DNA of 64,000 nucleotides from assembly GCA_964035015.1 (NCBI GenBank), contig OZ035997.1, positions 10,577,473 to 10,641,472 of the forward strand, read 5' to 3'. The number at the start of each line of letters is the position of its first letter. The first letter of the stretch is position 1. The DNA comes from Corallium rubrum. Taxonomy: Eukaryota > Cnidaria > Anthozoa > Scleralcyonacea > Coralliidae. A model generated the notes under the pieces. It saw only the letters and a list, made by a program, of their open reading frames with translations, searched no databases and was not told the origin of the DNA. This document shows, piece by piece, positions 21,750 through 33,700 of the stretch. Both the position numbers and the translations under genes were made by a program.

Positions 21750-22408
21750 CGGTGGTTCAGAAATGACGGAAACATTTTTTTATATTTGCGAATTATGTGC
21801 TTTTTTTCGCGCCTTTTTTCGCAGGCTCAACTAAGGGAAACGTGTCGGTTTCAAAGTGAATAGAGTAGCCATGGTTGTATTATTTTGTATTTTTATATCG
21901 CAAATAGCAACTGTTAAGGCTATTTTACCACAATATTATTTCCCCTGTAAACTAAGAACTGGAACGCAGTGAAGCAATCGTATACTAGTTGCGGCTTGGT
22001 TTTATAGTGCAGCGGAGATTTTAAGTTTTCTCGTCAGTGTTTATATTAGTTTGCGGCAGCTAAGGAGAATGCTACGAAACCATGGTTCTAGTTTAACAGG
22101 CTGTGGACGAGAAAAATTAAAATCTGCTGCAATAAAACCAAATCGAGTAGTAAACGAATGTTTCATTGCGCCCCGGTAAAATAGCCTTAACAATTGCTAT
22201 TTGTAATATAAAAATACAAAATATTACAACGATGGCTACTTTATTCGCTTCAAGAACACAAGTTTCCCTTTGTGAGCTTGTGAAAAACATCGCGAAAAAA
22301 AAGTGCGAGAAAAGTCGCAAAAGTAAAAAAAAAGCTAAAACAAAAAAAGGAAATGAAATAAATCGCAAAAATTAAAAATAATATGTTTGTGTCATTTCTG
22401 AACCACCG
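21750..22408. mobile_element. Tc1/mariner-type foldback MITE, 659 bp
   Basis: CGGTGGTTCAGAAATGAC and its complement form the ends on TA targets (21748-21749, 22409-22410). The inverted similarity extends through much of the element (GTAGCCATGGTTGTATTATT against AATATTACAACGATGGCTAC). No transposase is readable. Confidence 0.75.
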
Positions 22409-22424
22409 TACGTATATAAAACGA

Positions 22425-22780
22425 ACACCGCTGCCAAACGTTTTGCGCATGCGCGACGTCGAAGCTCGTTCTCAAAAAAAGAGCGGGAAGACACTGAAAT
22501 ATTTGCACTGGTCCGAGAGTCCGACACAAAAGTTAAAAATATAGGCATACTGCCAAAACGATAAGGTAGGTAATTTGTGCATATAGCTTCTTTGTCAAAA
22601 TTGTAACATATTCTGAAATTAACCCTTCGTAATTTTCTTTACCCTTTTTTTTAAACGCAAATGAAGTCGAGTCTTACTTAGTTTTCACTGTCTCGTTGTT
22701 GTCGCCACGGCCAGTTCCCACTTCTCTCGCAATGTTTACTCTAGTAAATTCACGCATGCGCAAACGTTTGGCAGCGGTGT
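22425..22780. mobile_element. TIR MITE ACACCGCTGCC family, copy 2
   Basis: It matches copy 1 at 11385-11726 over its full length, including GCATGCGC words near both ends. TATAAAAC at 22415-22422 and 22782-22789 looks like an 8-bp duplication set 1-2 bp outside the TIR, which would fit hAT. It lies 62 bp beyond the stop codon of cGAS-like gene 2. Confidence 0.78.
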
Positions 22781-22842
22781 TTATAAAACATATTTTGGAA
22801 ATTTTGTACAATACACTGCACAAGTTCATTAATTTAATCAAG

Positions 22843-23813
22843 TTATATAACTTCTGAGTGTAATATTTGTTCGCAGAATTCCTTGGGATTCTTCTCCAAT
22901 TCTTGAATCACACTACTAATTTGATCAACAGAATCAAATTTGGAATCTTTAATAAGATTAAGGCTGTGTATAAAAAAATGCCTTAAATCTTTTTTATGAA
23001 TACCATCCCTTATTTTGACTAATAAGTCAATTACACGTGGCCCGAGGTTTTCGGCTGACCAATAGTCAGCACCACTGGTTTCCTCCATCATGAAATTCAT
23101 GAGAGCCATTTTTACGTAATAGCTACAAAAGGAATTGTTAAAGATTCGCTTTGCAGCAAAAATAACTTTAACTAATTTAAGGCATTTTTTCTGAACACCG
23201 TTCTTTTTCGGAAGCATTAACTTCTTTTCCGCCGATGAAAACGATAATCGCCATAGCAAATGCTTGGCCGATTCACTTCCATTTGGAGGATACTTTGGAA
23301 CCAGATGGAACTCTTCTTTACATCTGTCCACTGTGGTAGCATCTGGCCACGATGTCGATTCTGAAAACCGGTCCCATTCTGGCTCAGCTTCAATACTTGG
23401 CCAACCATCTATTCTTATGCTCAGGACAAAATCTACAAGGATGGGTCCTTTTTTCTTGTCGATAATCGAAACAGTAACAGCCGGGCTGTTTGACGAAAAA
23501 CCTTTCACTCTCAAATGGGACAAATCTTCATTTTTCGTAATGTTTTCTACCGCTACCATTATTCCTTTTCTAAAATACTCCATTAGGGCGCGAGAACCAA
23601 GAAAAGAATCGGTCGACGATTCCTTTTCAAAATATTTTTCAAAACAATGGAACTTGTGCAATGCGGTGCTTCCCTTTTTTCGAAGTTTGGCATAACCAAG
23701 TGCATCGCCTTTTTGACATTTCACGTCAAGGCACTTCTCAAGATCATTTAACAATACCAACATAACATCAAATTCATTCGGTTTATTAACTTTCAAGCCT
23801 TCTGGGTTACTGC
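22843..23813 (-). CDS. cGAS-like receptor (Mab-21/cGLR nucleotidyltransferase), gene 2, main exon
   Basis: The exon begins on the minus strand after the acceptor TTTTGCAG at 23814, giving (G)SNPEGLKVNKPNEFDVM, so the intron sits in the same phase-1 position within the GS motif as in gene 1. Metal ligands are E at 23773-23775 and D at 23767-23769 (PNEFDVM) and D at 23431-23433 (ILVDFVLSI), followed by DGWP. Downstream signatures are LLWRLSFSSAEKKLML and CSYYVKMALMNFMMEE, both aligned with gene 1 and with cGAS. The zinc ribbon is absent. The exon encodes 322 residues, uninterrupted. The N-terminal exon was not identified; a GC-rich repeat lies at 23990-24180. Gene 1 is only distantly similar, so this is not a recent duplication. 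The opposite orientation and ~20 kb spacing suggest an old family cluster. Confidence 0.86.
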
Positions 23814-23989
23814 CTGCAAAAGATGTAAAAAGATGTACACTGTTTGGTCAGCAAATCATCTTACAGCAAACATAATCGAGACGTACTCGATCAGTACAAT
23901 TTGAAAGAAACATAAAATAATAACCGTATTACATACGAGTTGACTGCCTTGGTCAAACGCGAAGTCAGAGTCCCCCCCCTGGCCAGGAC

Positions 23990-24180
23990 ACCCGTTCAAA
24001 TCAATGATGGTCACCATGTAGGCTCTCCTTTTGGGGTTGGGGGGGGGGGGCTGGGGAGAGTGAGAAGGCCGAAGGGGGAAAGGAGCAATCTCGTCCCCAG
24101 AGCCAAATATGCCCGGCCGCGCGGGCAAATCAAATGGCTCTGGGACAATCCGTTTGAAACCCCACGAATCGTGGGGTTTT
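23990..24180. repeat. GC-rich dispersed repeat
   Basis: Contains GGCTCTCCTTTTGGGGTTGG plus a G-run, and a TCGTCCCCAGAGCC ... GGCTCTGGGACAA inverted pair. Related pieces are at 11255-11335, 47760-47840 and 48535-48590, so it is a dispersed non-coding repeat. Boundaries are approximate. Confidence 0.5.
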
Positions 24181-24199
24181 GGGGCGTGCGCAGTTGATT

Positions 24200-25911
24200 A
24201 TTTTGGACCCAGACCCACGAAAACCTATCGCACGGCCATCAGAACTTTTGCAAAATATAGTGACATGTCGAGGCTCATTCTGGAGTTTAATTTCAACAAA
24301 ATAGCAGTGGAAATGACGTTAGAAAGTAATCGTTGCTGTTTGGTATAGCGAGAGAATATTCCTTGTGTGAAATATTTAGAAAGGAAGCTGACAAATTCAA
24401 AAATAACACCCCGTGTTTTGGTATTTCTGTCCAAAAAGTATCAAATATTTATGACAGCTGTATTATTAAAACAGTTTTAATTTTGTATCAAGACTTATAT
24501 GAACATGAGAATATCATATTATTTTTCGGATTTTTATTCGTAGGCAACTACACCGTAATTCGTGACAAAAGCTGGATATTTTAAAATGTATTTTATGTAT
24601 GTATGTCTCTAATAATGAAACTTATGTTTTTTTCTTTGCCCTGCACTTTATATAATTTGTTGATTTGTAACATTTTATTATTAAGTGTTACATCACTACA
24701 TGTTGTGTGTCGTCAAAACAATTGATTCAGTAACATTTGACGCTTATAAAATCAGGCTGTGTCAAAGTTTGAAAGAAAGTAAAAATACAAGTTGCTGAAC
24801 TTTACTATGCACAACTAGAATGCACTTACTATGTAGTATAACTAGTATGGTCTTCTTTATTGGCTTGAGTATCATGGTAAACAATCCTTACTATGTATGT
24901 GTGTATGACAAACTAAGAAAGTATCCTATTGTCCTATAGAAGATATTTCTTCATATGCATATACAATATAAACTTGATATTGTCCTAACTATACATGTAC
25001 ATAATTTGCTTCTAAAGTATATAATTGTCTTCTGGCCTCTCAGATTTACAGTGCCGTAGGAAGTACCAAAGGATTGAGAAGGTTGAACATGGACTATAAC
25101 ACGTTTTCCAGTAAATTTTGATAATTTATAGGCTGCAAACCCCTCCCCCCCTGTAAGATAACTGCAAGTTTAAACTACTTGTCTAAAAAGTGTCATGCAG
25201 AAAGACATGACAAAATTCAGAGTGACAACCTTGTTTTCACAATATTCCACTCATGTAAACTACATTATCAAGGGGTTATTCAAAATATATATTTTCCCAG
25301 ATCAAAGGGTGTTGTTTTAGCATTTATAATACCAATGTATTTTTTGAAGACAATACATTTTATATTTTCAGTTGTCTTGTTGACAAAACTTTGAACTTGA
25401 TATTTAATTTTTTATTAGCACCTACATAAAGTAAACCAACATAACCTTGAATCCAGTTTCTGTATTAAATCTGGTAATTATACTATTATTTCCATCAGCA
25501 AAAGATAAATTCAATCATATTTTCCTTAGGGTGTGGGGCATTCTCTGTCATGATTTTGTACAAAATATTGTCCCACTGGGATGGCATTTGTTAATTTTTG
25601 CAAGCTATTCAGAACTAACCTAAACCTATGTCATGGGGTGAGGGTGGATGGGTTTACTCTGACTAGTGCATAACCATTTCATATGCTATATATATAAATG
25701 CTTTTAGTTTTATATCATTATTACATATTAGCATGATTTGCTTGGGTGTTGGACTCTTGGTGGTACGTACAGCAGTTAAGTCTGCAACCTGCATTCGATT
25801 CCTGCACAATGGAGTTATTTGATTAAAAAAATCACTTTTGCCACTTCCTCCTGTAGTAACACTGGACCAATGAGGATGGGCCCTTACTGGACCTCTGACA
25901 ACAACAGTTCA
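24200..25911. other. Gene-free stretch
   Basis: AT-rich, with short open frames that lack any family signature. The missing first exon of cGAS-like gene 2 might lie here or further right, but I could not identify it. Confidence 0.4.
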
Positions 25912-25919
25912 GATATATA

Positions 25920-26842
25920 CAGTGGTGTAAGCTTGTGCTAGGGTGCCCCCAAGGCAGGGGGAGCTAGGTCCCCTTGAGAGGTCCAGGGGCAACACTGCCA
26001 TTGGGTCCCAAGGGGTGGAGCCCCCATGAAGCCCTGGCAATATGAGCCTTTTGGTAGTCATTTAGAGGCCAATTTTTAATGGTTTCTTAAAAAGCACCTG
26101 TGTCCAGAAGCATAAATTATGAACACTGGGCTCAAAATAACGTTTCATGTTACACTGGTCATGGTGACTGGTCAGTTCCAATTGTGACCTGGCAATGGTG
26201 ATTTTTGACAGGTCAAATTTCACGACGCCCCCCCCCCCAAAAAAAAAACCCCCAACAAAAACCAAACCCAACCCAACCAAAAACAAAAAAACCCCAAAAA
26301 ATAACAAAAAACCAAACAAACCATAACACAACACACAAAAAAAGTAAGGTATATTCTACACTATATATATAAGCTAGTACTGATATGAACGTTTGTCATA
26401 AAAAGAAAATGCATGCATAGTTCACTTCAATATACAGTATATCAGACATTATGAAACAGGTCTACAATCATTTTAAGTTCCTTCAAATGGAAGTAATAAA
26501 ATTAATTGCAAGTAATATGACCAGTCAAAATGACTGGCGTTATACAAGTTTGACTGGTCACATTAAAAATTTGGGTGGTCATTGACCAGTGACCGGCTGT
26601 TATTTTGAGCCCTGTGAGCACGGTGAGCACGATGTGCTTTATTATACAGAAATCAAGAAGGCTGAGCTTAGAGGGTGAAAAACCCCTGGGGGCTCTGGCA
26701 ACCTGCCAAGCCTTTACAGGCTTTTTAGAGATGAATATTTAAGGTTTCTAGTGTTTCCTTCAAATCAAATCTCAGGGTGCCCCCCCCCCCTGAGTTATGC
26801 CTCGGCTTTTACAAGGTAGAATACATAGGAGTTACACCACTG
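25920..26842. mobile_element. hAT-like non-autonomous element, 923 bp
   Basis: CAGTGGTGTAA at the left and TTACACCACTG at the right, flanked by GATATATA (25912-25919) and GATATACA (26843-26850), an 8-bp duplication with one mismatch. Inside are repeated GACTGGTCA words and G/C-run low-complexity DNA. There is no transposase. Confidence 0.7.
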
Positions 26843-27412
26843 GATATACAGTATAGAGTTATCCAGTATAAATAAGGTTAGTTTATTGTTGTCAGAACAC
26901 AAACAAGTGTATTTGTTTAATCGAGGAAAGTGATGGGTATATCTGTAGTATATACTACTCTTAAATTGAAAACTGGTGTAAACCAGCAACTGATGCTTGC
27001 CACATTTGGATACAATACTTTAGACTAATTTATAGCTGCCAGTTGTATTGTAGAATGCGGATAGGAGTGTTTGATTCAAAGTTTAATTAAACAAATAATT
27101 ATGTACAGTACTCATGGTCTGACAACCTCAACATGTCTGGCAATACAACCAGGAATATTAACTTACACAAATAAAAGTTACAAACACAGTATCAACACTC
27201 ATAAGACAATATATATATTTTTATATAAGGAGATATCTATGGGATATTTAGCAACATGTTGATCAGTTAATGTGCTCAGTTTTCAAGTTTGTATTCAATG
27301 ATGCATTATTACCCAATGTCTAATAGGACGATATAGCATAAATATTTATTTTTTAACATACAAACACGGAAACTGTGAAATCTGAAAAAGACAACTCTCA
27401 ATGATCACGAAC

Positions 27413-27751
27413 AACCCCGTGAAGTTAGCTGCCAATTCGCCAGCTGCCAATTCACTGCCAATTAAGATAGCTGCCAATTCAATTTCGCGATGACGCTTCC
27501 AGGGGGAGCGCTCGAGCAGCAGTCGGCTTCGCAGAATAATCGGTTTCGCCGGTCTTTTAACTTGTTCAATCCAACTTTAACAAAAAATAATAACTCACAA
27601 TCGATAATTTAAGACATTTACGTGCATATAAACAATACTTCTTCAAGTAAACTTATGTTTTAAGATTGCTAGACTTTAATATATTCTCCTTCGAATTAAT
27701 AACAAACTATTAGTCTGACAGCCGAGCAGTAATTTGTCGCTACAATGTTTT
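27413..27751 (+). repeat. Left terminal inverted repeat of giant element
   Basis: Its outer part contains four copies of AGCTGCCAATTC-like words in the first 70 bp, a plausible transposase-binding cluster. The inner part is AT-rich and ends at TCTGATAGGTAGATGGG, where the satellite begins. Confidence 0.9.
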
Positions 27752-30700
27752 CTGATAGGTAGATGGGAAATCCGAAAACAGCGTTAGATTCCCCGTAAAA
27801 CTCTGCATCGATCAGTATGAAGCTCATCTTTACAATTTTAAATTGATTGATTTGACTCAAGTCCAAACACAATTTTTCTGTTTACGCGCGTTAAAGTGCA
27901 TGACGTATCAAAATATAGTGTTACACAGTCTTTTCAAGCTACAAAATTTTCTGATCAGTAGATGGGAAATCCGAAAACAGCGTTGGATTCCCCGTAAAAT
28001 TCTGCATCGATCAGTATGAACCTCACCTTTACAATTTTAAATTGATTAATTTGACTCAAGTCCAAAGACAATTTTTCTGTTTACGCACGTTAAAGTGCAT
28101 GACGTATCAAAATATAGTGTTACACAGTCTTTTCACGCTACAAAATTTTCTGATCAGTAGATGGGAAATCCGAAAACAGCGTTGGATTCCCCGTAAAATT
28201 CTGCATCGATCAGTATGAACCTCACCTTTACAATTTTAAATTGATTAATTTGACTCAAGTCCAAAGACAATTTTTCTGTTTACGCACGTTAAAGTGCATG
28301 ACGTATCAAAATATAGTGCTACATAGTCTTTTCACGCTACAAAATTTTCTGATCAGTAGATGGGAAATCCGAAAACAGCGTTGGATTCCCCGTAAAACTC
28401 TGCATCGATCAGTATGAAGCTCACCTTTACAATTTTAAATTGATTGATTTGACTCAAGTCCAAACGCAATTTTTCTGTTTACGCGCTTTAAAGTGCATGA
28501 CGTATCAAAATATAGTGTTGCACAGTCTTTTCAAGCTACAAAATTTTCTGATCAGTAGATGGGAAATCCGAAAACAGCGTTGGATTCCCCGTAAAATTCT
28601 GCATCGATCAGTATGAACCTCACCTTTACAATTTTAAATTGATTAATTTGACTCAAGTCCAAAGACAATTTTTCTGTTTACGCACGTTAAAGTGCATGAC
28701 GTATCAAAATATAGTGCTACATAGTCTTTTCACGCTACAAAATTTTCTGATCAGTAGATGGGAAATCCGAAAACAGCGTTGGATTCCCCGTAAAATTCTG
28801 CATCGATCAGTATGAACCTCACCTTTACAATTTTAAATTGAGTAATTTGACTCAAGTCCAAACGCAATTTTTCTGTTTACGCGCTTTAAAGTGCATGACG
28901 TATCAAAATATAGTGTTGCACAGTCTTTTCAAGCTACAAAATTTTCTGATCAGTAGATGGGAAATCCGAAAACAGCGTTGGATTCCCCGTAAAATTCTGC
29001 ATCGATCAGTATGAACCTCACCTTTACAATTTTAAATTGATTGATTTGACTCAAGTCCAAAGACAATTTTTCTGTTTACGCACGTTAAAGTGCATGACGT
29101 ATCAAAATATAGTGTTACACAGTCTTTTCACGCTACAAAATTTTCTGATCAGTAGATGGGAAATCCGAAAACAGCGTTGGATTCCCCGTAAAATTCTGCA
29201 TCGATCAGTATGAACCTCACCTTTACAATTTTAAATTGATTAATTTGACTCAAGTCCAAAGACAATTTTTCTGTTTACGCACGTTAAAGTGCATGACGTA
29301 TCAAAATATAGTGCTACATAGTCTTTTCACGCTACAAAATTTTCTGATCAGTAGATGGGAAATCCGAAAACAGCGTTGGATTCCCCGTAAAACTCTGCAT
29401 CGATCAGTATGAAGCTCACCTTTACAATTTTAAATTGATTGATTTGACTCAAGTCCAAACGCAATTTTTCTGTTTACGCGCTTTAAAGTGCATGACGTAT
29501 CAAAATATAGTGTTGCACAGTCTTTTCAAGCTACAAAATTTTCTGTTTGGTAGATGGGAAATCCGAAAACAGCGTTGGATTCCCCGTAAAATTCTGCATC
29601 GATCTGTATGAACCTCACCTTTACAATTTTAAATTGGTTGATTTGACTAAAGTCCAAAGACAATTTTTCTGTTTACGGGCGTTAAAGTGAATGACGTATC
29701 TAAATATAGTGCTACATAGTCTTTTCAGGCTACAAAATTTTCTGATCAGTAGATGGGAAATCCGAAAACAGCGTTGGATTGCCCGTAAAATTCTGCATCG
29801 ATCAGTATGAACCTCACCTTTACAATTTTAAATTGATTGATTTGACTCAAGTCCAAAGACAATTTTTCTGTTTACGCACGTTAAGTGCATGACGTATCAA
29901 AATATAGTGTTACACAGTCTTTTCACGCTACAAAATTTTCGGATCAGTAGATGAGAAATCCGAAAACAGCGTTAGATTCCCCGTAAAATTCTGCATCGAT
30001 CAGTATGAACCTCACCTTTACAATTTTAAATTGATTGATTTGACTCAAGTCCAAAGACAATTTTTCTGTTTACGGGCGTTAAAGTGAATGACGTATCTAA
30101 ATATAGTGCTACATAGTCTTTTCAGGCTACAAAATTTTCTGATCAGTAGATGGGAAATCCGAAAACAGCGTTGGATTCCCCGTAAAACTCTGCATCGATC
30201 AGTATGAAGCTCACCTTTACAATTTTAAATTGATTGATTTGACTCAAGTCCAAAGACAATTTTTCTGTTTACGGGCGTTAAAGTGAATGACGTATCTAAA
30301 TATAGTGCTACATAGTCTTTTCAGGCTACAACATTTTCTGATCAGTAGATGGGAAATCCGAAAACAGCGTTGGATTCCCCGTAAAACTCTGCATCGATCA
30401 GTATGAAGCTCACCTTTACAATTTTAAATTGATATATTTGACTCGCGTCCAAACACAATTTTACTGTTTACGCGCGTTAAAGTGCATGACGTATCAAAAT
30501 ATAGTGCGACACAGTCTTTTCACGCTACAAAATTTTCTGATCAGTAGATGAGAAATCCGAAAACAGCGTTAGATTCCCCGTAAAATTCTGCATCGATCAG
30601 TATGAAGCTCACCTTTACAATTTTGAATTGATTGATTTGACTCAAGTCCAAACGCAATTTTTCTGTTTACGCGCTTTAAAGTGCATGACGTATCAAAATA

Positions 30701-33700
30701 TAGTGTTGCACAGTCTTTTCAAGCTACAAAATTTTCTGATCAGTAGATGGGAAATCCGAAAACAGCGTTGGATTCCCCGTAAAATTCTGCATCGATCAGT
30801 ATGAACCTCACCTTTACAATTTTAAATTGATTAATTTGACTCAAGTCCAAAGACAATTTTTCTGTTTACGCACGTTAAAGTGCATGGCGTATCAAAATAT
30901 AGTGTTACACAGTCTTTTCACGCTACAAAATTTTCTGATCAGTAGATGGGAAATCCGAAAACAGCGTTAGATTCCCCGTAAAATTCTGCATCGATCAGTA
31001 TGAACCTCACCTTTACAATTTTAAATTGATTGATTTGACTCAAGTCCAAAGACAATTTTTCTGTTTACGGGCGTTAAAGTGAATGACGTATCTAAATATA
31101 GTGCTACATAGTCTTTTCAGGCTACAAAATTTTCTGATCAGTAGATGGGAAATCCGAAAACAGCGTTGGATTCCCCGTAAAACTCTGCATCGATCAGTAT
31201 GAAGCTCACCTTTACAATTTTAAATTGATTGATTTGACTCAAGTCCAAAGACAATTTTTCTGTTTACGGGCGTTAAAGTGAATGACGTATCTAAATATAG
31301 TGCTACATAGTCTTTTCAGGCTACAAAATTTTCTGATCAGTAGATGGGAAATCCGAAAACAGCGTTGGATTCCCCGTAAAACTCTGCATCGATCAGTATG
31401 AAGCTCACCTTTACAATTTTAAATTGATATATTTGACTCGCGTCCAAACACAATTTTACTGTTTACGCGCGTTAAAGTGCATGACGTATCAAAATATAGT
31501 GCGACACAGTCTTTTCACGCTACAAAATTTTCTGATCAGTAGATGAGAAATCCGAAAACAGCGTTAGATTCCCCGTAAAATTCTGCATCGATCAGTATGA
31601 AGCTCACCTTTACAATTTTGAATTGATTGATTTGACTCAAGTCCAAACGCAATTTTTCTGTTTACGCGCTTTAAAGTGCATGACGTATCAAAATATAGTG
31701 TTGCACAGTCTTTTCAAGCTACAAAATTTTCTGATCAGTAGATGGGAAATCCGAAAACAGCGTTGGATTCCCCGTAAAATTCTGCATCGATCAGTATGAA
31801 CCTCACCTTTACAATTTTAAATTGATTAATTTGACTCAAGTCCAAAGACAATTTTTCTGTTTACGCACGTTAAAGTGCATGGCGTATCAAAATATAGTGT
31901 TACACAGTCTTTTCACGCTACAAAATTTTCTGATCAGTAGATGGGAAATCCGAAAACAGCGTTAGATTCCCCGTAAAATTCTGCATCGATCAGTATGAAC
32001 CTCACCTTTACAATTTTAAATTGATTGATTTGACTCAAGTCCAAAGACAATTTTTCTGTTTACGGGCGTTAAAGTGAATGACGTATCTAAATATAGTGCT
32101 ACATAGTCTTTTCAGGCTACAAAATTTTCTGATCAGTAGATGGGAAATCCGAAAACAGCGTTGGATTCCCCGTAAAACTCTGCATCGATCAGTATGAAGC
32201 TCACCTTTACAATTTTAAATTGATTGATTTGACTCACGTCCAAACACAATTTTACTGTTTACGCGCGTTAAAGTGCATGACGTATCAAAATATAGTGCGA
32301 CACAGTCTTTTCACGCTACAAAATTTTCTGATCAGTAGATGAGAAATCCGAAAACAGCGTTAGATTCCCCGTAAAATTCTGCATCGATCAGTATGAAGCT
32401 CACCTTTACAATTTTGAATTGATTGATTTGACTCAAGTCCAAACTCAATTTTTCTGTTTACGCGCTTTAAAGTGCATGACGTATCAAAATATAGTGTTGC
32501 ACAGTCTTTTCAAGCTACAAAATTTTCTGATCAGTAGATGAGAAATCCGAAAACAGCGTTAGATTCCCCGTAAAATTCTGCATCGATCAGTATGAAGCTC
32601 ACCTTTACAATTTTGAATTGATTGATTTGACTCAAGTCCAAACGCAATTTTTCTGTTTACGCGCTTTAAAGTGCATGACGTATCAAAATATAGTGTTGCA
32701 CAGTCTTTTCAAGCTACAAAATTTTCTGATCAGTAGATGGGAAATCCGAAAACAGCGTTGGATTCCCCGTAAAATTCTGCATCGATCAGTATGAACCTCA
32801 CCTTTACAATTTTAAATTGATTAATTTGACTCAAGTCCAAAGACAATTTTTCTGTTTACGCACGTTAAAGTGCATGGCGTATCAAAATATAGTGTTACAC
32901 AGTCTTTTCACGCTACAAAATTTTCTGATCAGTAGATGGGAAATCCGAAAACAGCGTTAGATTCCCCGTAAAATTCTGCATCGATCAGTATGAACCTCAC
33001 CTTTACAATTTTAAATTGATTGATTTGACTCAAGTCCAAAGACAATTTTTCTGTTTACGGGCGTTAAAGTGAATGACGTATCTAAATATAGTGCTACATA
33101 GTCTTTTCAGGCTACAAAATTTTCTGATCAGTAGATGGGAAATCCGAAAACAGCGTTGGATTCCCCGTAAAACTCTGCATCGATCAGTATGAAGCTCACC
33201 TTTACAATTTTAAATTGATTGATTTGACTCAAGTCCAAAGACAATTTTTCTGTTTACGGGCGTTAAAGTGAATGACGTATCTAAATATAGTGCTACATAG
33301 TCTTTTCAGGCTACAAAATTTTCTGATCAGTAGATGGGAAATCCGAAAACAGCGTTGGATTCCCCGTAAAACTCTGCATCGATCAGTATGAAGCTCACCT
33401 TTACAATTTTAAATTGATATATTTGACTCGCGTCCAAACACAATTTTACTGTTTACGCGCGTTAAAGTGCATGACGTATCAAAATATAGTGCGACACAGT
33501 CTTTTCACGCTACAAAATTTTCTGATCAGTAGATGAGAAATCCGAAAACAGCGTTAGATTCCCCGTAAAATTCTGCATCGATCAGTATGAAGCTCACCTT
33601 TACAATTTTGAATTGATTGATTTGACTCAAGTCCAAACGCAATTTTTCTGTTTACGCGCTTTAAAGTGCATGACGTATCAAAATATAGTGTTGCACAGTC

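Noticed and set aside
26062..26334. Gly/Phe-rich minus-strand frame
   Set aside because: Low-complexity C/A-run sequence inside a hAT-like element.
27955..27985. Hammerhead-like CTGATCAGTAGATGGGAAAT in satellite units
   Set aside because: The invariant CUGANGA core is not met (CTGATCA), and helices do not close; unlike the four accepted sites.
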